Shown here: piece by piece, positions 34,663 through 42,561 of the stretch
Position numbering within the stretch: the stretch's first letter is position 1
How the letters are laid out: each line of letters starts with the position of its first letter
Origin: Candidatus Binatia bacterium
Lineage (GTDB): Bacteria > Desulfobacterota > Binatia > HRBIN30
Direction: 5' to 3'
DNA: 47,257 bases
Assembly (NCBI GenBank): GCA_036382395.1
Contig: DASVHW010000238.1
Span: forward strand, 1-47,257
Made by a program: the position numbers and the translations under genes
Notes under the pieces: generated by a model
Told to the model about the DNA's origin: nothing
Seen by the model: only the letters and a program-made list of their open reading frames with translations
Database searches by the model: none

Positions 34663-34834
34663 CCTCCCGACTTTGGTGGCAATTCCCCGCCGAGGCGTCC
34701 ATATTTGTACGCCTCGATCTCACTTCAAACCCACAGTGGTGACCGCCCCGCAAATCTTTCCGAACCCAGAATGCGCTTTAAAACCTAGGCTCTAGGCTTC
34801 GGAGCTAGAACACCACTTCACCTTGCAGTCTGGT

Positions 34835-34850
34835 TGGCACTTCCCGTGCT
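34835..34850 (+). promoter_or_regulatory. Possible sigma-54 promoter before the REC-kinase gene
   Basis: TGGCACT-TCCC-GTGCT has the full TGGCAC element and GG/GC spaced by 10 bases; the -12 element is GTGC where the consensus is TTGC. It lies 53 bases before ATG 34903 in a 240-base gap that otherwise holds only a small TTCG-loop hairpin near 34,790-34,806. A hit of this quality could arise by chance. Confidence 0.4.
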
Positions 34851-34902
34851 ACCTGCTGAGCCGCACCGATCTGGCACATGCTGCTCCGCGAGGTAAAGTT
34901 CT

Positions 34903-36006
34903 ATGGGTGAAGAAAGAGCATCCCTTCTGATCGTCGATGACGAGCGGGGCCCGGCCGAGTCCCTGCGTATGATTTTCAAGCCATCGTATGATGTCTTCAC
35001 GGCGAGTGGCGGCCAGCAGGCGCTCGATATTCTGCATTCGACGCCGATCGACGTTGTGACCTTGGACCTCCGCATGCCGGCAATGTCCGGAGTCGAGGTC
35101 ATGGAGCGGATCAAGGAATTCGATCCCGACGTCGAGGTCATCGTGGTGACCGGCTACAGTTCGCTCGACTCCGCGATCCGAGGACTTCGACACGGAGTAT
35201 TCGACTACATCTCAAAACCATTCGACGTACCGCAAATCTCCGATCTCGTGCGCCGGGCGTTGGCACGCCGGCGTGCCAACCTGCGTGCCCGCCGTGCCAA
35301 AGAAGACTTTCTGGCAAATCTGTCACACGAGTTGCGCACCCCGCTGAGTGCCATCATTGGCTACAGCTCCATTCTGACCGAGGAACTGGAGAGGGTAGTC
35401 GACCCGGATCAACGCGCCGCACTCGACCGGATCCAGGCCAACTCTTACGACCTCCTCAACCTCGTCGAGGGCGTACTCCTGCTGAACGCCCTCGATGCCG
35501 GTGAAATCACCCTCAACATCGAAGCCTTCGACGTCGGCGATATGGCCAGGCGCGCTATCGAAAAATTTCAGGCGTCGGCGAATGAGAAAAGATTGTCGAT
35601 GCATCTGGAAAACGACGCCACGGACTTCATGACTGTTACCGACGAGGGAAAGCTTGAACGGATCGTGTGCGCCCTGCTCGACAACGCCGTCAAGTTCACC
35701 CAGGCCGGCACGGTTTCGGTCGCCATCCGCCGTGCAACGCAACCTGCCGCACTCGAAATTGAGATCGCTGACACCGGACTCGGCATGGAGCACGAGACAA
35801 TCGCCCAAGCCCTCGAAGGGCTCACCCAGGGAGACTCCTCTCCGCGGCGGCGCTTTCGGGGTCTCGGGTTGGGCCTGCGGATGGCAACTCGCTTGATCGA
35901 CCTCTTGGGCGGGAGCCTACAGATCCGCAGCGAGCTGGGACACGGCACGCACGTCACTATCACGATCCCTTCGCGCCAGAACGCGTTGAGCCGGTCCCTC
36001 CACTGA
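34903..36006 (+). CDS. Receiver-histidine kinase (REC-HisKA-HATPase), intact
   Basis: A 367-residue soluble hybrid without membrane segments. Receiver 1-120: LLIVDDE, D55 in LDLRMPAMSG, K in SKPFD. HisKA: H142 in NLSHELRTPLSAIIGY. HATPase: N-box LLDNAVKFTQ, DTGLGM, and GLGLGLRMATRLIDLLGG. It is the only kinase of the island in which every catalytic motif is present. Its N-terminal receiver suggests that it is itself an output of another kinase, forming a relay. It ends one base into the next start (TGATG). It probably phosphorylates one or both sigma-54 activators nearby; this is inference from position. Confidence 0.9.
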   Translation: MGEERASLLIVDDERGPAESLRMIFKPSYDVFTASGGQQALDILHSTPIDVVTLDLRMPAMSGVEVMERIKEFDPDVEVIVVTGYSSLDSAIRGLRHGVFDYISKPFDVPQISDLVRRALARRRANLRARRAKEDFLANLSHELRTPLSAIIGYSSILTEELERVVDPDQRAALDRIQANSYDLLNLVEGVLLLNALDAGEITLNIEAFDVGDMARRAIEKFQASANEKRLSMHLENDATDFMTVTDEGKLERIVCALLDNAVKFTQAGTVSVAIRRATQPAALEIEIADTGLGMEHETIAQALEGLTQGDSSPRRRFRGLGLGLRMATRLIDLLGGSLQIRSELGHGTHVTITIPSRQNALSRSLH

Positions 36007-36695
36007 TGAGCTTCTGGGACAACACACTCTTGGTCGGTTGCCGTGACTGCGGGGTACTGGTACTGCACCCAGCAACGTGCCACACAACCACCCCACCGGA
36101 TGAGGCATCAGAAGAATTCATCGCCGCCTTCTGGAGGTTCGTTGCCGACCATCAATCACACGCGATCACATGGCTGCAACGACACGGCACCGAGGTCGCT
36201 TCCGACCGCGCCCTGTGGGATCCGATGGCGACGATTACTTTCGAAGCGACAGACGGGCATCAGGTATATCTCGTGAATGGAGGTCGGGCCGCAGTCGAAG
36301 AGCCGCGCATTTACCGCTTCGCCCCCGGCACGCTCGACGTGACCAATTCGGAAATCCTCATCGACGACCGCGACCTGCGGCGGGGCCTGGACGTGACCTT
36401 CTACCCTCACGCGCTCCGCCTGACGAAACTGGACCGCTTCGTTTCGGTGGTCCGCGACGTCGTCAGCCATCTCAACCCGGACGCGCTGACCGTTGCCTTC
36501 GATGATGCCGAGGACCCCGCCGTCAGCGTCGCACGCATGCCCGACGAGACCTATCAGGAACTCCTGGCACGTTGCGCCGAAATCTTCGACCCGTCGGAGT
36601 TCGACACCCTGACCAAGTTCCTCCAGAGCAACCGCTATGAAGACGGGCTGCTGGCTTTGCGCGTGCGCCGCGAGTACAGAGCATTGCCCGCATAG
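36006..36695 (+). CDS. Conserved-looking protein of unknown function with Cys motif
   Basis: A 229-residue soluble, acidic protein that I do not recognise. The N-terminus has CRDCGVLVLHPATCH, a C-x2-C...C-H pattern that could bind metal or be redox-active. The rest is mixed alpha/beta with no signal peptide or membrane helix. The start ATG shares one base with the kinase stop (TGATG), so its translation is coupled to the kinase. That makes a role in the same signalling path plausible, for example as a kinase modulator. Codon use looks normal for the window. Confidence 0.7.
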   Translation: MSFWDNTLLVGCRDCGVLVLHPATCHTTTPPDEASEEFIAAFWRFVADHQSHAITWLQRHGTEVASDRALWDPMATITFEATDGHQVYLVNGGRAAVEEPRIYRFAPGTLDVTNSEILIDDRDLRRGLDVTFYPHALRLTKLDRFVSVVRDVVSHLNPDALTVAFDDAEDPAVSVARMPDETYQELLARCAEIFDPSEFDTLTKFLQSNRYEDGLLALRVRREYRALPA

Positions 36696-36727
36696 CGGCC
36701 CCGCCCAACTTCTCGCCTCAGCGTAGC

Positions 36728-36756
36728 TTGACTGACGGGAAGCCCTCTACTACAGA
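36728..36756 (+). promoter_or_regulatory. Possible sigma-70 promoter for the F420 operon
   Basis: TTGACT and TACAGA are separated by 17 bases, with cofG starting 26 bases after the -10. The -10 is weak. The region is bracketed by an inverted repeat, GCGTAGCT at 36721-36728 and AGCTACGC at 36772-36779, just before ATG 36783, which could fold the leader or bind a protein. Confidence 0.4.
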
Positions 36757-36782
36757 ACTAGTGTTTGTGGTAGCTACGCCTC

Positions 36783-37994
36783 ATGTCGAGCATCGTCGAT
36801 GCCGCTGCGGTTCCGGGCCGCCTATGCCATACCCGTGCCGTGGTACGTGCCCCGCTCGAGCGGGCTTTGGACGGCCTGGCCATCAACGATGCCGATGCGC
36901 ACGCATTGATCGCGGCCGACGCTCCCGATGAACTCAGCGCCATCCTCGCGGTCGCGGGACACGTGCGTACGCGCACGAAGGGAACCGTCGTCACCTATTC
37001 CCCCAAGGTATTTCTACCGGTCACCAACCTCTGCCGCGATCGGTGCTCGTACTGCACGTTCCGCAGCGATCCCGGCGACGCGCATGCGTGGACGATGCGC
37101 CCGGAGGAAATCCGCACCGACTGCCGCGCCGGACGTCTTCTCGGCTGCATCGAGGCGCTCATGTGCCTCGGAGACAAGCCGGAACTGGCGTTTCGTTCGT
37201 ACCGCGCCACATTGCACGGGCTCGGACACACCAGTACTATCGGCTACGTGCATCAGGCCTGCGAGATCGCCTTGGAGGAGGGCTTGCTGCCTCACACCAA
37301 CGCCGGGGTGATGAGTCGCGAGGAGATGGCTGCGCTCAAGCCCGTCAATGTCAGTATGGGGCTGATGTTGGAGAATGTCAGCCCGCGGCTGCGATGCAAG
37401 GGTGAAGCACACTACTATGCGCCGGACAAGGATCCGGAACGGCGCCTGAAGATGTTGCAGGAAGCCGGCGATCTCGGCATTCCCTTCACCACGGGCATCC
37501 TGCTGGGCATCGGTGAAACCCGCGCCGAGCGCGTCGCCAGTCTCGCCGCCATCCGTGACTTGGATCGGACCTACGGGCACATCCAAGAAGTGATCATCCA
37601 GAACTTCCGCGCCAAGCCCACAACGGTGATGGCGGCGCACCCGGAACCCGAAACCGTCGACATCGCCCTGACCATCGCCGTCGCACGACTGATGCTGCCT
37701 GACATGAACATTCAGGCCCCCCCTAACCTCAGCCCATACGATCACCGCTTGTTTCTCGCCGCGGGCATCAACGACTGGGGTGGCATCTCCCCACTGACCC
37801 CTGACTACGTGAACCCCGAGGCACCCTGGCCACACATCACCACGCTCGCGGAGACCTGCCGTACCGAGGGCTTTCTGCTGCGGCCACGCCTGCCGCTGTA
37901 TGCGGAGTACCTCGACCGCCCAGGCTTCCTCGAACCTGCCTTGCGCCCTATCGTGGCACAGCGCGCCAACGAGAGAGGAGTACCGTCATGTTGA
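36783..37994 (+). CDS. cofG: 7,8-didemethyl-8-hydroxy-5-deazariboflavin synthase, subunit CofG
   Basis: A 403-residue radical SAM enzyme. The iron-sulfur motif is C84-x3-C88-x2-C91 (CRDRCSYC), followed by the SAM-binding GDKPE region and IQNFRAKPTTVM typical of CofG. Together with CofH it makes FO, the deazaflavin core of coenzyme F420, from tyrosine and a ribityl-diaminouracil. In Actinobacteria the two subunits are fused as FbiC; here they are separate as in archaea and cyanobacteria. The stop overlaps the cofH start by 7 bases. First gene of the F420 operon. Confidence 0.95.
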   Translation: MSSIVDAAAVPGRLCHTRAVVRAPLERALDGLAINDADAHALIAADAPDELSAILAVAGHVRTRTKGTVVTYSPKVFLPVTNLCRDRCSYCTFRSDPGDAHAWTMRPEEIRTDCRAGRLLGCIEALMCLGDKPELAFRSYRATLHGLGHTSTIGYVHQACEIALEEGLLPHTNAGVMSREEMAALKPVNVSMGLMLENVSPRLRCKGEAHYYAPDKDPERRLKMLQEAGDLGIPFTTGILLGIGETRAERVASLAAIRDLDRTYGHIQEVIIQNFRAKPTTVMAAHPEPETVDIALTIAVARLMLPDMNIQAPPNLSPYDHRLFLAAGINDWGGISPLTPDYVNPEAPWPHITTLAETCRTEGFLLRPRLPLYAEYLDRPGFLEPALRPIVAQRANERGVPSC

Positions 37995-39232
37995 TGAATC
38001 AACTCCGAGAGCTGGTGCACGACACACGACCGCTCGAAGCCGTCATTGCCGCCGCCCAGCCACGGATCGCCGGGATTCTGGAACGGTCCCTCGCGCGCAT
38101 GGAACTCGACTTCGACGACGGCCTCGCGCTCCTCCATGCGCAGGGCCCCGACCTGCTCGCCCTGATTCGCACGGCTGATTTCGTACGGTCGGCAGACGTG
38201 GGTCCCGTCGTCACCTACATCGTCAACCGCAACATCAACTTCACCAACGTGTGTTTCGTCGGCTGCCAGTTCTGCGCCTTCGCGCGCCACCGGAAAGATA
38301 CCGACGCGCGCACCGACGATACCGAACAGGTGTTGTCCAAAGTCCAGGAAGCCGTCGATCGCGGCGCCACCGAGATTTGCATGCAGGGGGGTATCAACCC
38401 CGAGATGGAGGCGTTTCAATACCGCGACTTGCTTCTGGCGATAAAGGCCCGCTTCCCCGCGATCCACATGCACGCTTTCTCGCCGATGGAAATCATGTAC
38501 GGTGCGCGCCGCACCGGCATGAACTATCGCGACTACATCACCATGCTGAAAGATGCCGGGCTCGGAACCATTCCCGGCACGGCGGCCGAGATACTCGATG
38601 ATCAGGTGCGCGAGGTCCTCAGCCACAAGAAGGTCGATGTCCGGACCTGGGTTGAAATCATCACGACGGCACACCGTGTCGGCGTGCCGACCACGGCCAC
38701 CTTGATGTATGGGCATATCGAGAAACCGGAGCACATTGTCCGCCATGTCGAGCTGTTGCGTTCCATCCAGAAGGATACGGGTGGTTTCACCGAATTCGTG
38801 CCGCTCCGATTCATCCATACCTACACCGCGCTGTATCAGAGGGGTCTGGTCGACCCGCCGCCGAAAGGCGCGGTCGACATGCGCCTGTACGCTTTCGCAC
38901 GCTTGATGCTGCGCGGAGCGATCGACAACTTGCAAACATCATGGGTAAAACTCGGAACCGAGCTCGCACAAATGAGCCTGAAGGCAGGCTGCAACGATTT
39001 CGGCGGCACGCTGATGGAAGAGCAGATCTCCAAGTCCGCTGGAGCGGATGCCGGCGAGTATCTGCCTGCCGAGAGCATCCGCACACTCATCGAGACGGCC
39101 GGACGCACGCCGGAGGAGCGCACGACAACGTATGGCAGGGTCTCCGCAAACACGGCGCACGGAACGAGTGACAGTGCTGGCTGGAGGGGTGGGCGCGGCG
39201 CGCTTCTTGCGGGGCCTCAGCTCGCTTCTTGA
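37988..39232 (+). CDS. cofH: FO synthase subunit CofH
   Basis: A 414-residue radical SAM enzyme with C89-x3-C93-x2-C96 (CFVGCQFCAF) in the usual NRNINFTNVC context, and MQGGINPEMEAFQYRDLL, HAFSPMEIMYGARRTG and GTAAEILDD as in CofH. It joins 5-amino-6-ribitylamino-uracil and tyrosine before CofG closes the ring. Ribosome site GAGGAG 7 bases before ATG 37988. The last roughly 20 residues (glycine/arginine-rich) overlap the start of cofD and look like an unconserved extension. Confidence 0.95.
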   Translation: MLMNQLRELVHDTRPLEAVIAAAQPRIAGILERSLARMELDFDDGLALLHAQGPDLLALIRTADFVRSADVGPVVTYIVNRNINFTNVCFVGCQFCAFARHRKDTDARTDDTEQVLSKVQEAVDRGATEICMQGGINPEMEAFQYRDLLLAIKARFPAIHMHAFSPMEIMYGARRTGMNYRDYITMLKDAGLGTIPGTAAEILDDQVREVLSHKKVDVRTWVEIITTAHRVGVPTTATLMYGHIEKPEHIVRHVELLRSIQKDTGGFTEFVPLRFIHTYTALYQRGLVDPPPKGAVDMRLYAFARLMLRGAIDNLQTSWVKLGTELAQMSLKAGCNDFGGTLMEEQISKSAGADAGEYLPAESIRTLIETAGRTPEERTTTYGRVSANTAHGTSDSAGWRGGRGALLAGPQLAS

Positions 39233-40094
39233 TCCACGTAGCCTCACCGTCATCGTCAACACCGGGGACGATGAGAGCTTCTTTGGGCTCCACGTTTCGC
39301 CGGACATCGACACCGTGATCTACACGCTCGCCGGCGCCATCAACCCGCTACCCGGCTGGGGGATCAGGAATGACACCTTTTCCTGCCTGGGCGCCCTGAA
39401 TCGCTTCTACGACGAGACCTGGTTCCAACTCGGTGATAGAGACTTGGCGACGCACATTTTTCGCACCGACGCGCTGCGCCGGGGAAAGACACTGACGGAG
39501 GCCACTGCCACGATAGCCAAGGCCTACGGCATCCGTGCCACCGTGATGCCGATGACCGATGCGCTCGTTCGTACCTTCGTCGACGTGGCCCACCGCGGCC
39601 CCCTGCCCTTCCAACGCTACCTCGTGCACGGAGGCGGACGTGGACAAGTGCAACGGATCACCTTGCGCGGCGCATCCCAAGCGCATCCCACCCGTGGTGC
39701 GCTGGCCGCGGTCCGGCGATCCACCTTCGTCATCATTCCGCCAAGCAATCCGCTTGTCAGCATCGGTCCGATCATCGCGCTGCGCGGGATGCGCCAAGCG
39801 TTACGCACCATGCGAGCCCGCGTAGCGGCGGTCAGCCCCATCATCGCTGGCGCCCCGGTCAAGGGACCGTTGCATCACATGCTGAAGGGTCTTGGATACG
39901 AGGTCTCTCCCGTAGGGGTGGCCCGGCTGTACCGTGGCCTTGCCGACGTGTTCGTCGTCGACCGGCGCGACGCCGCTCTCGCACCCCGCATTGCGGAGTT
40001 GGGGATGCGTCCGGTAATCACAGACACGCTCATGACCGGTACCCCCGCGTCGCGTCGTCTGGCCGCAACCGTATTGTCCGAACTCCGGCGATGA
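39168..40094 (+). CDS. cofD: 2-phospho-L-lactate transferase CofD
   Basis: About 308 residues. Recognisable CofD features: VLAGGVGAARFLRGL at the N-terminus, VNTGDD, HVSPDIDTVIYTLAG, and PPSNPLVSIGPIIAL. It transfers a phospholactate or phosphoenolpyruvate group from the GDP-activated donor to FO, giving F420-0 or its dehydro form. I chose GTG 39168, which puts the first conserved strand at the N-terminus and leaves a 65-base overlap with cofH. ATG 39132 would add 12 residues. The GDP-donor enzyme (CofC/FbiD) is not in the window. Confidence 0.93.
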   Translation: MTVLAGGVGAARFLRGLSSLLDPRSLTVIVNTGDDESFFGLHVSPDIDTVIYTLAGAINPLPGWGIRNDTFSCLGALNRFYDETWFQLGDRDLATHIFRTDALRRGKTLTEATATIAKAYGIRATVMPMTDALVRTFVDVAHRGPLPFQRYLVHGGGRGQVQRITLRGASQAHPTRGALAAVRRSTFVIIPPSNPLVSIGPIIALRGMRQALRTMRARVAAVSPIIAGAPVKGPLHHMLKGLGYEVSPVGVARLYRGLADVFVVDRRDAALAPRIAELGMRPVITDTLMTGTPASRRLAATVLSELRR

Positions 40095-40843
40095 CCATCT
40101 CCATCACGGCAATCAAGGGCATCCCCACCGTCAAACCTGGCGATGATCTCGCCGCCATGATCTTGGGAGCACTGGAGGCTGCCGGACTGAAGCTCCACAC
40201 CGGCGATGTCATGGTAGTCTGCCAAAAGGTGGTGTCGAAGGCCGAGGGCAGAATCGTCCAGCTCAACCAGATCACACCGTCATCCTTCGCCAAGCAACTC
40301 GCTGCCGAAACGACGGACAAAGATCCACGCGTCGTCGAGGTGGTGCTGCGTGAGACCAAGCGCATCGTCAAAATGGACCGCGGCCACCTGATCACCGAAA
40401 CTGGTCCCGGCTGGATATGCGCCAATGCCGGAGTCGACGAGTCGAACGGTCTCGGTCCGGAGAGCGTGGTCCTCCTGCCTGTGGACCCTGATGCCTCCGC
40501 CCGTCACTTGCGAGCCGCCTTCCGGGAACGCACGCGAGCTGATGTTGCAGTCGTAATCACCGACACCTTCGGCCGGCCCTGGCGAGAAGGGCTCGTCGAT
40601 TTCGCCCTCGGCCTCGCCGGCATGGAGGCCCTGTTGGACTTGCGCGGCCAGCACGACCTCAACGGTCGCGAGTTGCACCACACGGTGATGGCCCAGGCCG
40701 ACGCCTTGGCTGCCGGAGCCGGACTGGTGATGCGCAAAGGCGACGGGATCCCTGCGGCGCTGGTACGTGGTTACGACTTCATCCCGGCGGAAGGCGACGC
40801 CAAGCGCCTCATCCGCGCCCGCGAGTTCGACTTGTTTCGCTAG
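40091..40843 (+). CDS. cofE: F420-0:L-glutamate ligase CofE
   Basis: A 250-residue single-domain ligase. Motifs: KPGDDLAAMIL, GDVMVVCQKVVSKAEGR, CANAGVDESN, ITDTFGRPWREG and KGDGIPAALVRGYD. It adds glutamates to F420-0 using GTP. The start overlaps the cofD stop by 4 bases (ATGA). It lacks the C-terminal nitroreductase-like domain of actinobacterial FbiB, so it matches the archaeal-type short enzyme. Confidence 0.95.
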   Translation: MTISITAIKGIPTVKPGDDLAAMILGALEAAGLKLHTGDVMVVCQKVVSKAEGRIVQLNQITPSSFAKQLAAETTDKDPRVVEVVLRETKRIVKMDRGHLITETGPGWICANAGVDESNGLGPESVVLLPVDPDASARHLRAAFRERTRADVAVVITDTFGRPWREGLVDFALGLAGMEALLDLRGQHDLNGRELHHTVMAQADALAAGAGLVMRKGDGIPAALVRGYDFIPAEGDAKRLIRAREFDLFR

Positions 40844-40863
40844 GTCTGGTTCCGGCTCGCGCG

Positions 40864-41787
40864 ATGGCGACCCCACTTCCACTTCTCCTCGATACCGACG
40901 TCGGCACCGACGTTGACGACGCCATTGGCATCGGTTTCTTGCTCGCCTCGCCCGAAATCGATCTCCGGGCAATCACTACCGTGTCAGGCGACGTGTCCCT
41001 CCGCGGCAGAATCGCCAAGAAGCTCCTCACCCTGGCGCGCCGTTCGGCCGTGCCGGTGGCTGCCGGCATCCGCGACCCGATCTTGCGGCAGCGGCGTTTT
41101 CTCTGGCTGGGACATGAGGGGCAACGCATCGTCGCGCCCGAAGAGACCCTCCAACTCGCTCCGGCACACGCCGTGGACCTGCTCATTGAAACGCTGTTGC
41201 GGGAGCCGATGCAGGTGGCGGCGATCGGACCGCTCTCGAACCTCGCCGTCGCCATCATGAAAGAGCCCGCGGTCATCACCTCCATCCGGCACCTGACCAT
41301 CATGGGTGGTTCTCTCGGACACCACCCGCAGGTTCCGTTACTCGAGTACAACCTCGCCAGCGATCCTGAGGCCGCGCTGGTCGTCCTGAACCTCGGTATT
41401 TCCACCACCCTGGTGCCGCTGGACGTCACGTGGAAAGTATTCTTCACCACCGGACACCTCGACCGCCTCCGCCGCGCAGGCTCGGCGTTCGTACAGACCC
41501 TGTGTGACGCAATTGAGGTGTGGGCGCCGATACAGCGCGCCTTCTCCGAATCGGCACCGACATTCCAGCGCGACGCCGTCGCCTTTCTGCACGATCCGCT
41601 CACGCTCGCCATTCTCGTCGACCGGTCCTTGGTGACCTTCGAGCGCCTCCGGCTCCGGCCTGCGATTGTCGATGGCATCTTCCGCCTGATCGAGGAACAC
41701 TCCGCGCCCGAGTTCGAGGTCGCCGTGACGGTGGACGCCCCTCGATGTGTGGAGTTCCTGGTGCAGCGGCTGCTGCAGCTCCCATAA
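40864..41787 (+). CDS. Inosine-uridine-preferring nucleoside hydrolase family
   Basis: A 307-residue enzyme with the calcium-binding aspartate cluster LLDTDVGTDVDDA (D10-D19), TVSGD, PVAAGI, AAIGPLSNLA, IMGGSL and EYNLASDPEAA. These are the signature regions of the family, which hydrolyses the N-glycosidic bond of ribonucleosides. It lies 20 bases after cofE, in the same orientation, so it is probably cotranscribed. A link to F420 metabolism is not obvious; a ribosyl-type by-product could be its substrate, but that is a guess. Confidence 0.9.
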   Translation: MATPLPLLLDTDVGTDVDDAIGIGFLLASPEIDLRAITTVSGDVSLRGRIAKKLLTLARRSAVPVAAGIRDPILRQRRFLWLGHEGQRIVAPEETLQLAPAHAVDLLIETLLREPMQVAAIGPLSNLAVAIMKEPAVITSIRHLTIMGGSLGHHPQVPLLEYNLASDPEAALVVLNLGISTTLVPLDVTWKVFFTTGHLDRLRRAGSAFVQTLCDAIEVWAPIQRAFSESAPTFQRDAVAFLHDPLTLAILVDRSLVTFERLRLRPAIVDGIFRLIEEHSAPEFEVAVTVDAPRCVEFLVQRLLQLP

Positions 41788-41894
41788 GTCGCGAGATTCT
41801 CCCTTTCACCGCGGGCGCCTGCGCCAACGTACTTCCCCCGGGCATCTTGAGCCCGCCGCTTCCCTGCTGTAAGAGCCTGCAGAGGGCAGATGAT

Positions 41895-42341
41895 ATGAGC
41901 CGCTACTTCGATGACTTCACCGTTGGCGAGGTGATCAAGCACTGGCCGGGGCGCACCATCCGCGATTTCGACGACACCTGGTTCACGCTCATGACCATGA
42001 ACACCAACCCCATCCACTTCGACGACCACTATGCCAGCCAATCACAGCACGGGAAGTGCCTAGTCAACGGCATCCTGGTGTTCGCCATCGCCGTCGGCAT
42101 GAGCGTCAAGGACATCAGCCAAAACGCCATCGCCAATTTGGAATACGAGAACATCCGCCACCTGGGGCCCACTTTCCATGGCGACACGATCTACGCCGAG
42201 ACCGAGATCCTTGAAAAGGCGGAATCAAAGAGCAAGCCCGATCGTGGCGTCCTCTACGTCGAGACCCGCGCCTGGAATCAACACGATGCGCGCGTGCTGT
42301 CGCTGCGCCGCCGCGTCCTGATCCCCAAACGGGGACACTGA
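41895..42341 (+). CDS. MaoC-like hot-dog-fold hydratase/dehydratase
   Basis: A 148-residue single hot-dog domain. GEVIKHWPGRTIRDFDDTWF leads to the hydratase-2 motif, here MNTNPIHFDDHYA; the usual GD before xNPxH is MN, a variant I recall in related MaoC proteins. LGPTFHGDTIYAETEI is the conserved second half. It would hydrate an enoyl-CoA or dehydrate a hydroxyacyl-CoA. The ATG at 41895 follows AGAGG by 9 bases; the frame is open upstream but inside the nucleoside hydrolase gene. Confidence 0.85.
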   Translation: MSRYFDDFTVGEVIKHWPGRTIRDFDDTWFTLMTMNTNPIHFDDHYASQSQHGKCLVNGILVFAIAVGMSVKDISQNAIANLEYENIRHLGPTFHGDTIYAETEILEKAESKSKPDRGVLYVETRAWNQHDARVLSLRRRVLIPKRGH

Positions 42342-42462
42342 TCATCTGCCGCGACCGTAGATCTGCCCGTTTTCCCAGCGGAGCTTAAATCGAGGGCAGC
42401 ACAAACCCAAGCCCTGGTCACATTTCTCCCGTATCGACTCCTTTTGTAGCTGAAGTCGGCGG

Positions 42463-42487
42463 ATACCGCACTGGTATGCGCGTTGCT
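42463..42487 (+). promoter_or_regulatory. Possible sigma-54 promoter overlapped by a dyad, upstream of the porin gene
   Basis: The dyad ATACC-GCACT-GGTAT (42463-42477) overlaps TGGTATG-CGCG-TTGCT (42472-42487), which keeps GG/GC at the right distance and TTGC, with two mismatches in the -24 element. Predicted start would be near 42,498, leaving a leader of about 64 bases. The rest of the 220-base gap holds no gene. Chance matches of this quality are expected a few times in the window. Confidence 0.4.
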
Positions 42488-42561
42488 GAGGCGTGCTCGG
42501 AACAACTTGTGAACTTCCGCCGAATAGGTTTCCGGTGGAGAGACGAAAAGGAGGGAGAATC

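Noticed and set aside
34789-34806. A small CTAG-stem hairpin with a TTCG loop considered as terminator of the second activator
   Set aside because: The stem is short with an internal mismatch and there is no T-run.
41520-41894. N-terminal extension of the MaoC-like frame
   Set aside because: It overlaps the conserved end of the nucleoside hydrolase. The ATG at 41895 has a ribosome site and starts at the usual family position.
40809-42041. A 410-codon open frame antisense to the nucleoside hydrolase and MaoC genes
   Set aside because: Arg/Ser/Thr-rich translation without domain similarity. The plus-strand genes have clear family motifs.
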